Shown here: one piece after another, positions 18,374 through 31,622 of the stretch
How positions within the stretch are numbered: position 1 is the stretch's first letter
Layout of the letters: every line of letters begins with the position of its first letter
Source of the DNA: Allofrancisella guangzhouensis
GTDB taxonomy: Bacteria; Pseudomonadota; Gammaproteobacteria; Francisellales; Francisellaceae
Length of the DNA stretch: 64,000 nt
Reading direction: 5' to 3'
Assembly: GCF_000815225.1 (NCBI RefSeq)
Contig: NZ_CP010427.1
Location: 124,001-188,000 of the forward strand
The notes under the pieces: generated by a model
Database searches by the model: none
What the model was told of the DNA's origin: nothing
What the model saw: the letters and a program-made list of their open reading frames with translations, nothing else
Program-made: the position numbers and the translations under genes

Positions 18374-19915
18374 CTACCAAGCTTGATTTGCTTTACAGTC
18401 TTCTACGATTGCTTTTAGCTTATCAGCAATCTCAGCATCATAGGCACCTGTTTTATTGATCATTTCTATCACAGCTGCGTACTTGTCTGTCGCTAAAGCA
18501 TGCAATGCTGATTCAAACGGTATAACTTCTGAGACTTCTAAACTATCTAAATAACCATTGTCAGCAGCATATAAAGATAGTGCCATCAATGCTACAGATA
18601 GCGTTGAAAATTGTTTTTGTTTTAGAAGTTCAGTAACTCTTTGACCCCTGTTTAACTGCGCTCTTGTTGCCTCATCAAGGTCTGATGCAAACTGAGAGAA
18701 AGCTTCTAATTCACGATATTGCGCCAAAGCTAAACGGATACCACCACCAAGCTTTTTAATAATTTTAGTTTGAGCAGCTCCACCAACACGAGATACTGAG
18801 TTACCTGGGTTAATAGCAGGTCTCAAACCTGAGTTAAACAAGTCTGTCTCTAAGAATATCTGACCATCTGTAATAGAAATCACGTTTGTAGGTACAAAAG
18901 CAGAAATATCACCAGCTTGTGTTTCAATAATTGGTAGAGCTGTAAGTGAACCTGTTTTACCTTTAACTTCACCATTTGTGTGTCTTTCAACATATTCCTC
19001 ATTCACTCTTGCAGCTCTTTCAAGAAGTCTTGAGTGAAGATAAAATACATCTCCAGGATATGCCTCACGTCCTGGAGGCCTTTTCAATAAAAGTGAAATT
19101 TGTCTATAAGCCCATGCTTGCTTAGTTAAATCATCATAAACGATCAAAGCATCTTCACCACGATCTCTAAAATACTCACCCATAGAACAACCAGAGTACG
19201 GTGCTATATATTGTAAAGCTGCAGAATCTGAGGCTGTAGCAGCGACTATAATAGTATGCTCCATAGCACCGTGCTCTTCTAATTGTCTTACAATATTAGC
19301 TATTGATGATGCTTTTTGACCTATTGCGACATAGATACATTTAACACCTGTACCTTTTTGGTTAATAATAGTATCAACAGCAATAGCTGTTTTTCCAATC
19401 TGTCTATCACCAATAATAAGTTCTCTTTGACCTCTTCCTACTGGAACCATTGAATCTATAGACTTAATACCAGTCTGTAATGCCTGGTCCACTGACTTTC
19501 TCCAAATAACTCCTGGAGCAATTTTTTCAATTGGTGAACTATGATCTGTAGCTACCTCACCCTTACCATCAATAGGGTTACCCAAGGCATCAACCACTCT
19601 ACCAAGTAGAGCTTCACCAACAGGAACCTCTAGTATTCTACCTGTGCAGTATACTTTATCACCTTCTTTTAGATGCTCATACTCACCTAAAACTACTGCT
19701 CCCACTGAATCTGTATTTAAGTTAAGTGCTAAACCGTATACATCTGCTGGCATTTTAATCATTTCACCAGCAGTTACATCATTTAAACCATATATAGTTA
19801 CGATACCGTCAGCAACACTAACTATAGTACCTTCTGACTTTAGTTCGATAGAATTATCAAACTTCTCTATTCTCTGTTTAATCAAACCACTAATTTCTGA
19901 TGGACTTAGTTGCAT
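18374..19915 (-). CDS. atpA: F1Fo ATP synthase alpha subunit
   Basis: The non-catalytic nucleotide-binding subunit of F1, 513 residues as in E. coli. The P-loop GDRQIGKT lies near residues 169-176, and the ATP synthase alpha/beta signature [14 protein letters not shown] near 365-378. It sits between atpH and atpG with short gaps. Confidence 0.98.
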   Translation of the reverse strand: MQLSPSEISGLIKQRIEKFDNSIELKSEGTIVSVADGIVTIYGLNDVTAGEMIKMPADVYGLALNLNTDSVGAVVLGEYEHLKEGDKVYCTGRILEVPVGEALLGRVVDALGNPIDGKGEVATDHSSPIEKIAPGVIWRKSVDQALQTGIKSIDSMVPVGRGQRELIIGDRQIGKTAIAVDTIINQKGTGVKCIYVAIGQKASSIANIVRQLEEHGAMEHTIIVAATASDSAALQYIAPYSGCSMGEYFRDRGEDALIVYDDLTKQAWAYRQISLLLKRPPGREAYPGDVFYLHSRLLERAARVNEEYVERHTNGEVKGKTGSLTALPIIETQAGDISAFVPTNVISITDGQIFLETDLFNSGLRPAINPGNSVSRVGGAAQTKIIKKLGGGIRLALAQYRELEAFSQFASDLDEATRAQLNRGQRVTELLKQKQFSTLSVALMALSLYAADNGYLDSLEVSEVIPFESALHALATDKYAAVIEMINKTGAYDAEIADKLKAIVEDCKANQAW

Positions 19916-19933
19916 AAGCTCACTTCCTATAAT

Positions 19934-20458
19934 TTATGATAATAAAATACTTTTTAATTTTTCTAAACGTCCAGACACTGAGTTATCTATAACTGTATCC
20001 CCGACTCTAACAATTGCCCCACCGACTATAGCTGGATTTATTTCAACCTCAAGATTCATAGAGCAACCAAACTTTCTCTCTAAACTTGCTTTTAAGCTAT
20101 CCAACAAGTCTTTATCAGCAGAATAAGCTAAAGTTACTTTGGCTACTTTGCTATTATTTTGAGTATTTGTAAACAACTCAAATTGATCTGAAATTAAGGG
20201 TAAAAGGGTTAGCTTTTTATTTTGAGCGAGCAAAGCTAAGAAATTATAAAACTTTTCGTTTAGTTGGTCTTTTAAAACCTCTATAATTTCAGGTTGAGAG
20301 AAAATAGGACTGGTAATAATGCTTTGTACTGAATTATCTTCTATTAACTTAGCAAAAGTTTTAAGTAACATAGACCACTCTTGCGACAAGCTGTTTTCGT
20401 TTGCAAACTCAAACACTGCTTTTGCATATGGTTTTGCAATTACGCTTAGATCTGCCAT
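19934..20458 (-). CDS. atpH: F1Fo ATP synthase delta subunit
   Basis: 174 residues. Delta joins the top of the alpha/beta hexamer to the peripheral b stalk. The N-terminal helical domain begins [19 protein letters not shown], and the C-terminal conserved part is [26 protein letters not shown]. It lies 18 bases from atpA. Confidence 0.95.
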   Translation of the reverse strand: MADLSVIAKPYAKAVFEFANENSLSQEWSMLLKTFAKLIEDNSVQSIITSPIFSQPEIIEVLKDQLNEKFYNFLALLAQNKKLTLLPLISDQFELFTNTQNNSKVAKVTLAYSADKDLLDSLKASLERKFGCSMNLEVEINPAIVGGAIVRVGDTVIDNSVSGRLEKLKSILLS

Positions 20459-20477
20459 GTATTTACCCTATTATTTT

Positions 20478-20948
20478 TTATATCTTAGCAACAAAATCTT
20501 TTAAAAGATCGTTACTAGCCTTTTCATCTACCTTTGCAGATATAATTTTACTAGCTCCAGCTATAGCAAGACTCACTAACTCTTGCTTAAGCTCTTCCCT
20601 TGCCTTGATTTTCTCTTGATCGATTTCAGCCATAGCCATGCTTTTAACCTTTTCAGCTATGGCAATAGCCTCTTCTTTAGCCTGCTCATCAACTTTATGA
20701 GCTCTAACATAGGCATTTTCAACTATTTCCGTAGCTTTTGCTTTTGCTTCACGTAGGATTTCAGCAGACTGCCTTTTTGCAACCTCTAGCTCTCTAGAAG
20801 CTCTATCAGCAGAAGCTAAGCCATTAGCTATCTTTTCTCTACGCTCTTCTAAAGCTGTACGTAGCGGCGGCCATACAAACTTCATTGTAAAAACAACAAA
20901 GATTGCAAATGTTATCATCTGACCTATTAAAGTTACGTTAATATCCAT
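20478..20948 (-). CDS. atpF: F1Fo ATP synthase subunit b
   Basis: 156 residues: one N-terminal membrane helix (about 5-25, ending [16 protein letters not shown]) and then a long charged helix that dimerises as the peripheral stalk. Length and pattern match E. coli AtpF exactly. It lies between atpE and atpH. Confidence 0.96.
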   Translation of the reverse strand: MDINVTLIGQMITFAIFVVFTMKFVWPPLRTALEERREKIANGLASADRASRELEVAKRQSAEILREAKAKATEIVENAYVRAHKVDEQAKEEAIAIAEKVKSMAMAEIDQEKIKAREELKQELVSLAIAGASKIISAKVDEKASNDLLKDFVAKI

Positions 20949-20993
20949 CTACTTATCCTTTAGATAATTTATTTTGATTTATATTAAAGTATA

Positions 20994-21311
<318 letters not shown>

Positions 21312-21344
21312 CTATTTTTTATATTACTAAAGGTTAAGTTTAAA

Positions 21345-22208
<864 letters not shown>

Positions 22209-22580
22209 CTATCTAACTCGCTTAAGTAGAAGAGGTAAAAAACACACCGCTAATTGTAACAAAACTATTCCGAAAATGTAAGGAAATAATTTTGGTTTTA
22301 CGTAAATAGCCAACAATATAGTAACGATACCCACAATACTCAACTTTAATAACTCACTAAGGAAAAAAATCATAATTTCTATTGCTGGTGAAAACTGTTT
22401 ATTCACTACCAATCTCATGAAAAACATAAGATTTGCTAAAAACATTACTAATCCACCCAATAAAAATGAATGTGCGTATAACCCTCCATAAAAAAACAGC
22501 GTAGCTATACAACCAAAAAAAAGTAATAATATCTGCACAACCAAAAACCTTTTAAAATCTATTTTTACGTTAGCCAACAT
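22209..22580 (-). CDS. atpI: ATP synthase accessory protein AtpI
   Basis: A 123-residue small membrane protein with four predicted hydrophobic segments, directly upstream of atpB and so the first gene of the operon. AtpI proteins assist c-ring assembly and are not part of the finished enzyme. Conservation is low, so position, size and topology carry the call. Confidence 0.85.
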   Translation of the reverse strand: MLANVKIDFKRFLVVQILLLFFGCIATLFFYGGLYAHSFLLGGLVMFLANLMFFMRLVVNKQFSPAIEIMIFFLSELLKLSIVGIVTILLAIYVKPKLFPYIFGIVLLQLAVCFLPLLLKRVR

Positions 22581-22611
22581 ATTTTATATGGATAGATCTA
22601 ATTTGAGACTT

Positions 22612-22639
22612 ATCATATCAGAAAACTAAAGATTGACAA
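22612..22639 (-). promoter_or_regulatory. Predicted promoter of the atp operon
   Basis: On the minus strand, TTGTCA (22639-22634) and TATGAT (22617-22612) are separated by 16 bases and lie 32-59 bases upstream of the atpI start. It is the best sigma70-like pair in the divergent gap between atpI and the MFS gene. Confidence 0.6.
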
Positions 22640-22719
22640 AGCAAAAGAATTCTTCCTTGAAATACTTGTCCATTAGACATAAAATAATACCTCACTTAAC
22701 AATTTTTTAATTTATTACC

Positions 22720-24024
22720 ATGACTCAAGAAATACACAATATACGTGGCTACGCTTGGATAATAATTGCTTTTAGTTCTTTTTTATTATTTGATAAATAT
22801 ATTATGCAAGTTTTTCCCAGTTTAATCACTGATGATATGATGCAAAGCTTCGGCACTAACGCCACACAAACCGGAGCGCTCGGATCAGCGTATTTTTGGT
22901 CAATTATTATCTGTCAACTTTTCATAGCAGGTCCTATTGTAGATAAATTTGGTTTTAGACTTATCAGCCCAATATCTATAACTGTTTCTGCAGCTGGAGT
23001 AATTTTATTTGTTGTTGCAGCCAATTTTGGTAGCTTAAGCATGGCATATATCGCTAGGATAACTACAGGAATGGGAGTATCATTTGCTACAATATCTTAT
23101 TTAAAAGCTGTATCTGTATGGTTTGACCCCCGCAAATTTGCTTTTGCTGCAAGTTTTCTTGCTACTGCTGCTATGATTGGAGCATTATGTGCCCAAGCAC
23201 CCTTAGCATACCTAATAGATTTTTGTAATGATTGGAAAATAGCCATGCTTTTAGTTTGTGTGGCTAGTTTATTTATAGCAGTTACTTACTATATTGTTGT
23301 TCGTGATTATAACCCTCAGCAACCAGAAGCTAGTTCATCTAGCAATCAATTAAGCACCTTAGAAGCCTTAAAACAAGTCGTGAAAAACAAAAATAACTGG
23401 TATTTAACATTATATGTTGGCTTAAGCTTTACTGCTGTAGATGCATTTGCTGGATTCTGGGGGAATGCATATTTTAGAGAGGCTTATAGTATTTCCAAAG
23501 AGCAGGCTGCTAGCGTGATATCTATGATTTTCATTGGAATGGCTATAGGATCTCCCATATTAGGAAAACTATCAGAAATACTTGATAATAGAAAAGGTGT
23601 AATGGTCACATTCCATATAATAGGTACAGTTGCTTTAAGTATAGTATTACTCACTAAAACTAGTGCTTTTGCTTCTGCAATACTATTATTTATTTTTGGA
23701 CTTTGTTTAGGTATTTATATGCTATCTTTCGCCATAGGGAACAGAATAAACCCCATAATTATAACAGCTACGGTAGCTGCCTTTATAAATACAGGTGAAC
23801 CAATATTAGGTGCTATTTTTGATCCTTTAATTGGATATTTTCTTGATTGGTCGTGGACTGGTAAGTTTATGAATCCCGCTGGAATAATAATCTCACAAAA
23901 GACTAGTTCTATGGATATAAAATACTTTGAATTAATATCTTACCATTTTGCTTTTACAACCTTAGTAGCAAGTATGGTAATATCTCTAATTATTTTACTA
24001 TTGATAAAGGACAATAAGAAATAA
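22720..24024 (+). CDS. MFS transporter resembling the Francisella Pht (phagosomal transporter) family
   Basis: 434 residues with twelve predicted membrane helices. The opening NIRGYAWIIIAFSSFLLFDKYI and the internal [20 protein letters not shown] match the Pht-type MFS carriers, which in Francisella and Legionella import amino acids or nucleosides inside host cells. The substrate cannot be read from the sequence. There is no clear Shine-Dalgarno site before the ATG. It is divergent from the atp operon and convergent with rluC, three bases away. The gene at 26024-27322 is a close paralogue in the opposite direction. Confidence 0.8.
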   Translation: MTQEIHNIRGYAWIIIAFSSFLLFDKYIMQVFPSLITDDMMQSFGTNATQTGALGSAYFWSIIICQLFIAGPIVDKFGFRLISPISITVSAAGVILFVVAANFGSLSMAYIARITTGMGVSFATISYLKAVSVWFDPRKFAFAASFLATAAMIGALCAQAPLAYLIDFCNDWKIAMLLVCVASLFIAVTYYIVVRDYNPQQPEASSSSNQLSTLEALKQVVKNKNNWYLTLYVGLSFTAVDAFAGFWGNAYFREAYSISKEQAASVISMIFIGMAIGSPILGKLSEILDNRKGVMVTFHIIGTVALSIVLLTKTSAFASAILLFIFGLCLGIYMLSFAIGNRINPIIITATVAAFINTGEPILGAIFDPLIGYFLDWSWTGKFMNPAGIIISQKTSSMDIKYFELISYHFAFTTLVASMVISLIILLLIKDNKK

Positions 24025-24027
24025 TTT

Positions 24028-24957
24028 TTATTTGCTTAAGAACTTATTAAACCTTTCATCCAAATTAGCTTCAATAGTAATTTTTTGCTGTTGTTTTTCA
24101 TCAAAAAATTCTAGCTTACTAGCGTGCAATAAAAGTTTATCTATACCTTGTTTAGCAAGCTTTTCGTCCTTATCTATAAAGCCATATTTTTTATCTGCAA
24201 CAATCGGATGCCCTCTAACCTTACAATGCACTCTTATCTGATGCGTTCTTCCTGTTTCTAACTTTATCTTAAGTAAGCTATATTCTTCAGATAAATGCTC
24301 AACAGACAAAATATTAGTAATTGCAGTTTTACCTTCTTTTTTATCAACTTTAACTATCCTTTGACCATCTTTTGTTTCAGTTCTTTTAAGGGGTAAATCT
24401 ATTCTATTTATACTTTTATCCCAAAGACCATGAACTATTGCGTAATAAATTTTATCTATCTTCCGTTGCTTAAATAGATCAAAAAAATACACTAATGAAT
24501 TATGCTTCTTAGCCAAAAGTACGCAACCAGATGTTTCTTTATCAAGCCTATGAACCAAATCAAGGCGTCTAGCTTGTGGACGTAGCTGCCTAAGTCTTTC
24601 GACAAGTCCCGAGTTAAGCCCTGAGCCACCATGTACAGCTATTCCAGAAGGTTTATTTACTACTATATAGTCATCCGTTTCATATAAGATAATTTCTTCT
24701 AGAAAATCTAAATGTGACTGACTAATTTTAACTGATTGCACGTCATCTTGAACACTAAAAGGAGGAACCCTAATTATGTCTCCTGAGCTTACACGTGACG
24801 TTTGCTTAACTCTTTTTTTATTTACCCGCAACTCACCCTTCCTGATCCAGCGATATATCAAAGGTTTAGGTAACTTAGTAAATTTACCAATTAGGTAGTT
24901 ATCTATTCGCTGCTCAATAATATCATCAGAAACCTCTAAATACTGTACTTTAGTCAT
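24028..24957 (-). CDS. rluC: 23S rRNA pseudouridine synthase (RluC/RluD family)
   Basis: 309 residues: an N-terminal S4 RNA-binding domain (about 13-65) and the RluA-type catalytic domain with the motif HRLDKETSG (136-144), where Asp139 is the nucleophile. The enzyme isomerises uridines in 23S rRNA. The S4 domain plus this length fits RluC or RluD; RluC is preferred on overall resemblance. Its start overlaps the zapE stop by eight bases, so the two are likely coupled. Confidence 0.88.
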   Translation of the reverse strand: MTKVQYLEVSDDIIEQRIDNYLIGKFTKLPKPLIYRWIRKGELRVNKKRVKQTSRVSSGDIIRVPPFSVQDDVQSVKISQSHLDFLEEIILYETDDYIVVNKPSGIAVHGGSGLNSGLVERLRQLRPQARRLDLVHRLDKETSGCVLLAKKHNSLVYFFDLFKQRKIDKIYYAIVHGLWDKSINRIDLPLKRTETKDGQRIVKVDKKEGKTAITNILSVEHLSEEYSLLKIKLETGRTHQIRVHCKVRGHPIVADKKYGFIDKDEKLAKQGIDKLLLHASKLEFFDEKQQQKITIEANLDERFNKFLSK

Positions 24958-26017
24958 TTAAAACTCCAAAATTAGGGTTCTGCATATCATTAAGCCGGCT
25001 TATGGTTCGTTGAAATTCAAATCTTAATCGCTTACCTTTATAGATTTCTTTAAAATCACAATCCGCTAAAATTATAACTTTTTTATTCTGGTCGTAGCAT
25101 TCATCTATCAAAGATATAAATCTTCTAGCCATATCCTCATTTGCTTGACTGAAACTTTTTAAATTGTAAACAAATATTTGTCTATAAACTTTACAAATTT
25201 CAATATAGTCATTAGCACTACGCCCATCTCCACAAATTACTTTAAAATCAAAACAAACATCCTTAAAACTAGTCAATATAGTACCAATATCTCTATCTAA
25301 AATTTTTATTTTAAAACCTTTATCAAAACTCTCATTATCTAGGAAAAATTTATCAAAAAAATTCTTTCTATTAGCTTCATTATATGGATATAAATAGTTA
25401 AGATACTCATTTGGTAAACGAAAACGATAATCTATGCCAGAATCAAGATTTAAAACATCAACATTTGATATCAGAACATCTATCGCGGGCAAAAATAATT
25501 CTCTTTGTAAGCCATTTAAATATAGCTTTTGTGGCTGGATATTTGAAGTTGCCACCAAAACAACACCCAAACTAAATAGCTCTTTAAAAACATTACCTAA
25601 AATCATAGCATCTGCAATATCTTCAACAAAAAACTCATCAAAACAAATGATTTGAGTGTCTTTTGCAATATCGTAAGCGACCTTTGCGATAGGATTCTTA
25701 CTTCCCTGGTAACTACGTAGGCGGGTATGAATATCCTTCATAAAATGAGAAAAATGTTGGCGCGTTTTCTTTGAAATAGGCGCTTCATTATAGAAAATAT
25801 CCATAATAAAAGTTTTACCTCGTCCTACACCACCCCACATGTAAAGCCCTCTAATGTGGGGATAAACCGGTTTGTTAAAAAAAAGTTTTTTAGGCTTTTT
25901 CTTTGTGATCAACCCATCTATTACTTTTTGCAAAAACTTTATAGCTTCAAGTTGTAGAGGGTCGACTTTCAAGCCTAGCTGCTTTACTTTTGCAAAATAT
26001 ACTTGCTCTAAGGTCAT
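24950..26017 (-). CDS. zapE: Cell division ATPase ZapE (AFG1-like)
   Basis: 355-residue AAA-type ATPase. Walker A is GGVGRGKT (62-69), and Walker B is IICFDEF near 123-129, followed by FVEDIADAMILGNVFKELF, which is characteristic of the AFG1/ZapE family. In E. coli ZapE associates with the Z-ring under stress. It lies between a Pht-like MFS gene and rluC, all on the minus strand with gaps or overlaps of under 10 bases. Confidence 0.9.
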   Translation of the reverse strand: MTLEQVYFAKVKQLGLKVDPLQLEAIKFLQKVIDGLITKKKPKKLFFNKPVYPHIRGLYMWGGVGRGKTFIMDIFYNEAPISKKTRQHFSHFMKDIHTRLRSYQGSKNPIAKVAYDIAKDTQIICFDEFFVEDIADAMILGNVFKELFSLGVVLVATSNIQPQKLYLNGLQRELFLPAIDVLISNVDVLNLDSGIDYRFRLPNEYLNYLYPYNEANRKNFFDKFFLDNESFDKGFKIKILDRDIGTILTSFKDVCFDFKVICGDGRSANDYIEICKVYRQIFVYNLKSFSQANEDMARRFISLIDECYDQNKKVIILADCDFKEIYKGKRLRFEFQRTISRLNDMQNPNFGVLND

Positions 26018-26023
26018 CTTGGT

Positions 26024-27322
26024 TTATTTAACTTCCTTATCCTTTACCAGTATTAGTAGGAAAAATGATACAACCATACTAAACACCAATATTAAAAATG
26101 CTCTATGGTAAGCACTAATGCTAAAGTATCTATGGGCTCCATCAGTAGCTATATTTACAATATTGTTATGCATATCTAAATATTGACCACTCCATGTCAC
26201 ATCCAAAAAGTACCCTATAAGAGGATCAAATAAAGCACCTAATAGAGGCTCTCCTGTATTTATAAGTGCTGCCACAGTTGCAGCTACTACTATAGGGTTA
26301 ATACGATTACCTATTGCAAAAGCAAGCATATACACACCCAAACAAAAACCAAACACAAATAGTAAAGTACCAGATATTGCAGGAGTAAGTTTAAACTCAA
26401 GCACTATAGCCAAAGCTGCAGTTGCAACGATATGGAAGATAATCATTATGTTAACTCTATTATCAAACTTCTCTGATAATTTTCCTATAATAGGTGAGCC
26501 TATAGCCAAACCTAAAAACATCATAGAAACTATATAAGAAGCCTCTTTAGCATTAATACCATATAAGCCTCTAAAGTAATTATTACCCCAAATACCTCCA
26601 AACACGTCTATAGTAGTAAAAGTAAGACCTGTATACATGGTTAGATACCAGTTATTTTTGTTTAATAATACTTTTTTGATACCATCGAGTGTACTGGTTT
26701 TTTGCCTTAATTGATTTGAAAATGAAGCATGAGGATTATAATCTCTAACTAAAGCTAAATATAATAAAGCTATAACTATGCTAAAACATGCGTAACTAAT
26801 TAAAGCGCCATGCCAAGATCCTGTTAATTCTATAAGGTAAACCAAAGGAACTTGTCCAAGCAAGGCCCCTGTCATAGCCGCTGTCATTAGAAAGCTACAT
26901 ACAAAAGCAAATTTACGTGGATCAAACCACACAGCAGCTGCTTTGATATATCCAACAGTAGCAAAAGACGCCCCTATGCCTATCATCAATCTAGCAATAC
27001 ACCCCAATAAAAAGCTATGTATGTCAGCAGCAAAAACAAATAGCAACAATCCTACAGCCGATAATATAAGAGAAAAGAAGCTTACTTTTCTAAAACCTAA
27101 TTTATCTATAATAGGACCAGCAACAAAAAATTGACAAAAAACTACTGACCATAAAAAAAGTGATATCATCGCACTCATTTGTGTAGCATTGATAGAGAAA
27201 CTACTCATCAATTCATTAGCTATCAAACTAGGAGAAACATTCATAATATACTTATCTATAAGTAAAAATGAACTTAGTCCTACTACTATCCAAGCATACC
27301 CTTTTATGTTATATAATTTCAT
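26024..27322 (-). CDS. MFS transporter resembling the Francisella Pht family, second paralogue
   Basis: 432 residues with twelve predicted membrane segments. It shares with the gene at 22720 the opening [22 protein letters not shown], the [22 protein letters not shown] loop, [25 protein letters not shown] and the LDVTWSG region, so the two are clear paralogues. Its start lies within the end of hisS (14-base overlap), which suggests readthrough from hisS. Probably an amino acid or nucleoside importer; substrate unknown. Confidence 0.8.
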   Translation of the reverse strand: MKLYNIKGYAWIVVGLSSFLLIDKYIMNVSPSLIANELMSSFSINATQMSAMISLFLWSVVFCQFFVAGPIIDKLGFRKVSFFSLILSAVGLLLFVFAADIHSFLLGCIARLMIGIGASFATVGYIKAAAVWFDPRKFAFVCSFLMTAAMTGALLGQVPLVYLIELTGSWHGALISYACFSIVIALLYLALVRDYNPHASFSNQLRQKTSTLDGIKKVLLNKNNWYLTMYTGLTFTTIDVFGGIWGNNYFRGLYGINAKEASYIVSMMFLGLAIGSPIIGKLSEKFDNRVNIMIIFHIVATAALAIVLEFKLTPAISGTLLFVFGFCLGVYMLAFAIGNRINPIVVAATVAALINTGEPLLGALFDPLIGYFLDVTWSGQYLDMHNNIVNIATDGAHRYFSISAYHRAFLILVFSMVVSFFLLILVKDKEVK

Positions 27323-28592
27323 TGTCTATTTTTTCTAAAAAATTTATTATTCCTTCAAACTCAACTCGTTGCTGAGGTCTATCTTTTTGCAAATACTTTA
27401 TCAAAACTTGACGTTTTTCTAATTCCTCAGAACCAATTATCACTGCAACCTTTGCCCCAGATTTATCAGCCTTTTTAAACTGTGATTTGAAACTACCAAA
27501 CTTCAAATCCATATCAAATTTTAAGCCATTAAGCTCATAACGTATATAATCAACCAAAGCTAACGTTTTACACAAACTCTCTTTTTCTAATACGAAAAAT
27601 ATATCGCATACACTATTTTGTGAAGGTAATTTACCCAGAGTTTCCAACAAAAGCAAAAGTCTTTCTATACCTATTGCAAAGCCTATTGCGCCACTACTTT
27701 GACCACCAAGATCTTCAATTAGCTTATCATATCTACCACCAGCACAGACTGCGCTTTGAGCACCTAGATTATCTGTAGTCCATTCAAAAACTAAACCACT
27801 ATAATAGTCAAGTCCTCGCACTAAATTCTTATTAACAGTATATTTAATGCCTAGTGACTCTACATATTGACATGTTTGTTGAAACCTTTCCAATAATTCA
27901 GCTTCTATAAAATCCATAAGCTTAGGAGCATTTTCAAGAATTTTTTGTGTAGCAAAAACTTTTGAATCAAGTATCCGTAAAGGGTTTTTATCTAGCCTTT
28001 TTATAGAATCAGTATCAAGTTGATCATGAAATGGTTTAAGGTAATCTAATAAAGCTTTAGTATATTTTTGTCTATCCAAACTAGAACCTAAACTATTTAA
28101 CTCCAAGGTTATATATTCTGCTAAACCAAGCTTTTTAAACAAATTCCAAGCTATAGATATAACTTCCAGATCTATAGCTATACCATCAAATCCATAAGCT
28201 TCTACTCCAAGCTGATAAAATTGTCTATACCTTCCTTTTTGTGGTCTTTCGTATCTAAACATTGGACCACAATACCAAAGTTTTTGCGTTTGCCCTCTAT
28301 TTATAAGATTATTCTCTAGAACCATCCTAACACATCCTGCTGTACCTTCAGGACGTAATGTTAGGCTATCGCCACTTCTATCAGTAAAATCATAAGTCTC
28401 TTTTGAAACTATATCTGATGTCTCTCCAACACTTCTATGAAATAATTCACTTCTTTCTAAAATCGGTAGTCTAGTTTCAGTATAGTTATATTGATCCAAA
28501 ATCTGTTTTATCTGTAACTCCAAATACTGCCACTTATAGCTATCAGTTGGCAAAATGTCATTAAAGCCACGGATAATAGTAAATTCACTCAT
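27309..28592 (-). CDS. hisS: Histidine--tRNA ligase
   Basis: 427-residue class II synthetase. Motif 2 region is [21 protein letters not shown], and the histidine-specific signatures are [15 protein letters not shown] and [20 protein letters not shown]-terminal anticodon domain follows ([15 protein letters not shown]). It lies 12 bases after rbfA and overlaps the downstream MFS gene. Confidence 0.97.
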   Translation of the reverse strand: MSEFTIIRGFNDILPTDSYKWQYLELQIKQILDQYNYTETRLPILERSELFHRSVGETSDIVSKETYDFTDRSGDSLTLRPEGTAGCVRMVLENNLINRGQTQKLWYCGPMFRYERPQKGRYRQFYQLGVEAYGFDGIAIDLEVISIAWNLFKKLGLAEYITLELNSLGSSLDRQKYTKALLDYLKPFHDQLDTDSIKRLDKNPLRILDSKVFATQKILENAPKLMDFIEAELLERFQQTCQYVESLGIKYTVNKNLVRGLDYYSGLVFEWTTDNLGAQSAVCAGGRYDKLIEDLGGQSSGAIGFAIGIERLLLLLETLGKLPSQNSVCDIFFVLEKESLCKTLALVDYIRYELNGLKFDMDLKFGSFKSQFKKADKSGAKVAVIIGSEELEKRQVLIKYLQKDRPQQRVEFEGIINFLEKIDNEII

Positions 28593-28604
28593 TATTCCAA
28601 CCTA

Positions 28605-29033
28605 TTATCTTAACTTCTCAACGTCATCTTCTTTAGCTTTTCTATAATTATCTTCTAAGGAATCGCTACCTTGACTTATAAATTTGGCATCTGCATCTAA
28701 AGCTTTTGAAATTTTCTCTTCCATTTGCATACCATACTCAAGAGAAGTATCATAAATAAATTTAAGATCTGGTACTACCCTTAAATTTAATGACTTTGCA
28801 ATAGATGTTCTAAAAAACCCTTTTGACTTTGTAAAAGCTTTTGATATATAAACAATATCTTCTGAAACTAAACAAGTGTAATATACTTTCGCAAAAGATA
28901 GATCCTTAGAGACTTCTACTTCTGTAATCGTTGCACTCGCTAGCTTTAAATCCTTAACCCTAGAACGCAATATTAAAGATATCACCTTCTTTAGCTCGCT
29001 TGCTACTCTTTGAACTCTACCTTCTGTTGCCAT
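28605..29033 (-). CDS. rbfA: Ribosome-binding factor A
   Basis: 142 residues with a KH-like fold. The motifs are [20 protein letters not shown], then [13 protein letters not shown] and a late [18 protein letters not shown]. RbfA assists 30S subunit maturation around the 5' end of 16S rRNA. It follows infB by two bases, the conserved nusA-infB-rbfA order. Confidence 0.95.
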   Translation of the reverse strand: MATEGRVQRVASELKKVISLILRSRVKDLKLASATITEVEVSKDLSFAKVYYTCLVSEDIVYISKAFTKSKGFFRTSIAKSLNLRVVPDLKFIYDTSLEYGMQMEEKISKALDADAKFISQGSDSLEDNYRKAKEDDVEKLR

Positions 29034-29035
29034 AA

Positions 29036-31585
29036 TTACAGCTCCTTAGCTACCTCAATGATTTCAAATACTTCTATCTGATCTCCAGCTCTAACATCAT
29101 TGTAGTTTTTAACACCTATGCCACATTCAAGACCTTTTTTAACCTCAGCAGCATCATCCTTAAATCTTTTCAAAGACTCAAGGCTTCCTTCATATATAAC
29201 AACATTATCTCTAAGTACACGTATAGGATTAGCTCTTTTAACTACACCTTCTACAACCATACATCCTGCTATAGAACCAAACTTAGAAGATCTGTATACT
29301 TCTCTGACCTCTGCTATACCAACTATTTGTTCCTTCATTTCTGGTGATAATAGACCGCTCATAGCTTTTTTAACATCATCTATTAGATCATAGATAATAT
29401 TATAATAACGTAATTCTACACCGTCTGTTTCTGCTATTTTTTTAGCAGCACTATCAGCACGAACATTAAAACCAATAACAACAGCTGTAGAAGCAACTGC
29501 TAAAGTAATATCTGACGAAGTAATACCACCTATTCCACTAGCGATAATATCAACCTTAACCTCATTTGTAGATAGCTTAAGTAATGAATCTCTAATAGCC
29601 TCAACAGAACCTTGAACATCTCCTTTAAGAATAATCTTTAAAGTTTGTTGTTCGCCATCTTTACCTATATGGTTAAACATATTTGATAATTTTAAGACTT
29701 GCTCTTGAGCTATTTTAGCGTCTTTTTGTTTCTGAGCCCTTTGGGAAGCAACTTCTTTTGCCTTTTTCTCACTTTCAACAGCTATAACCTGGTCACCAGC
29801 TGCTGGGACTCCCGATAAACCAAGAATTTCAACCGGCATAGATGGTCCTGCTGATTTAATATTCTTACCTAAATCATCGTGCATAGCTCTAACACGACCA
29901 AATTCTGTGCCGCAAAGAACAACATCCCCTTGCTTTAAATTACCATTTTGTATAAGTATAGTTGCTACTGGGCCTCTTCCTTTTTCTAATCTTGACTCAA
30001 CAACTACTCCTTCAGCGTAACCATCAGCGAAAGCTTCTAGCTCTAAAACTTCTGATTGTAACAACACAGCATCAAGTAAATCTGCAATACCTTCACCTGT
30101 TTTAGCAGAAACATTTACAAACATAACATCTCCACCCCAGCTTTCTGGTATAACATTCCTCTGAGCCAATTCACTTATAACTTTTTCAGTATCAGCTTCT
30201 GGCTTATCAATTTTATTGACCGCTACAAGTATTGGAACACCTGCTGCTTTAGCATGCTGTATAGCTTCTTCAGTTTGTGGCATAACACCATCATCTGCAG
30301 CCACGACTAAAATAACTATATCTGTTGATTTAGCTCCTCTTGCACGCATAGAAGTAAATGCTTCATGTCCTGGAGTATCTAAGAAAGTAATAGATCCTTT
30401 TTTAGTTTTTACAGAATAAGCCCCTATATGCTGAGTAATACCTCCAGCCTCTCCAGAAGCAACTCTAGACTTACGAATATAATCTAACAATGAAGTTTTA
30501 CCATGATCAACATGTCCCATAATCGTTACAACAGGTGCTCTTGATAGCTTCTTATTACCGCTTCTGTCGACTAGAGTTATAGCTTCTTCTAGAGCATTTT
30601 CATTATGTAGAGTATATTTATGCCCCATTTCCTCAACTATCAATATAGCCGTATCTTGGTCTAAAGATTGGTTAATAGTTGCTATAACACCCATGTTAAA
30701 AAGAATTTTAACTATCTCTGCGCCTTTTACAGACATTTTCTGAGCTAAATCACTTACTGTAATACCTTCATATATTTCTACAGTTTTCACTGTACTCTCA
30801 ACTGGTTTTGTAAATTCTTGCTTTTTAACTTTTGAAGCTTTCAGCTTACCTTTTTTAGCTCCAAACTCATCGAAAGATTCCAAATCTCCAGCTAACTGTG
30901 ATAATTGTCTTGGATTTGCTTTTTTAAACCCTTTACCAGCCGCCTTTTTAGTTTTTGCACGCTTATCTTCCTCTTCTCTCTTATATTTAGTATTTGTAGC
31001 AGAGGCATTAGAAAACTCTTTCTTAGCTGCTTTTTTCTTAGCCGCATCTATTGCGCTAGATTCAGTATCTGTCGTTACTATTTGTTCTGGTATGGAAATA
31101 AACTTAAAGCCACTATCTTTAAGCTCTACAGTTTTTTGCTCTTTTGTCGCTGCCTCTAAAAAAGGCTTCTCCATTATTGCGTCTTTAACAGAGGATGATT
31201 CTTGTTTTTTTGCCTCAATCACTGTTTTTTTAACTAGCTCCTTCTCTTGAGGTGCATTAATTAACTGAGAGCTTTCTTTTTGTGCAACTAAAGTTTCTAC
31301 ACTAGAAACAGCTGGTTCTTCTACCTTCTTAGCAACTCGTCTTTTTCTTTTAACAGAAACATTTATTTTATGCTTACCATCAAGTTTCACGGTAGTAGTC
31401 ACTTTTTTTCTAGTTGCAGAGTTTTTTACGCTGTTTATTTTTTCTAAAAGAGTTTTCATCTCTATAGGAGTTAAAGTATCACTCTCATTTGATTTACTAA
31501 TACCAAAAGACTTTAATTGTTTTAACAAAGTCTCAACATCTTTATTTGTTTGTTGCGCTAATTGCCCAACTGTAATTTCTGCCAT
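29036..31585 (-). CDS. infB: Translation initiation factor IF-2
   Basis: The best start is the ATG at 31585 (reading [12 protein letters not shown]), six bases after an AGGAG; the longer frame to 31630 would overlap nusA and lacks a site. This gives 849 residues. Order: an IF2-N domain, a long lysine/alanine-rich linker (about 80-250), a second IF2-N domain, then the GTPase with GHVDHGKT near 355-362, DTPGHEAF and NKID, then domains II-IV. IF-2 places initiator tRNA on the 30S subunit; the tRNA-fMet gene heads the same cluster. Confidence 0.97.
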   Translation of the reverse strand: MAEITVGQLAQQTNKDVETLLKQLKSFGISKSNESDTLTPIEMKTLLEKINSVKNSATRKKVTTTVKLDGKHKINVSVKRKRRVAKKVEEPAVSSVETLVAQKESSQLINAPQEKELVKKTVIEAKKQESSSVKDAIMEKPFLEAATKEQKTVELKDSGFKFISIPEQIVTTDTESSAIDAAKKKAAKKEFSNASATNTKYKREEEDKRAKTKKAAGKGFKKANPRQLSQLAGDLESFDEFGAKKGKLKASKVKKQEFTKPVESTVKTVEIYEGITVSDLAQKMSVKGAEIVKILFNMGVIATINQSLDQDTAILIVEEMGHKYTLHNENALEEAITLVDRSGNKKLSRAPVVTIMGHVDHGKTSLLDYIRKSRVASGEAGGITQHIGAYSVKTKKGSITFLDTPGHEAFTSMRARGAKSTDIVILVVAADDGVMPQTEEAIQHAKAAGVPILVAVNKIDKPEADTEKVISELAQRNVIPESWGGDVMFVNVSAKTGEGIADLLDAVLLQSEVLELEAFADGYAEGVVVESRLEKGRGPVATILIQNGNLKQGDVVLCGTEFGRVRAMHDDLGKNIKSAGPSMPVEILGLSGVPAAGDQVIAVESEKKAKEVASQRAQKQKDAKIAQEQVLKLSNMFNHIGKDGEQQTLKIILKGDVQGSVEAIRDSLLKLSTNEVKVDIIASGIGGITSSDITLAVASTAVVIGFNVRADSAAKKIAETDGVELRYYNIIYDLIDDVKKAMSGLLSPEMKEQIVGIAEVREVYRSSKFGSIAGCMVVEGVVKRANPIRVLRDNVVIYEGSLESLKRFKDDAAEVKKGLECGIGVKNYNDVRAGDQIEVFEIIEVAKEL

Positions 31586-31622
31586 CTCTCTCTCCTTATG
31601 TACTTTCAAATTCGGTACTTTC

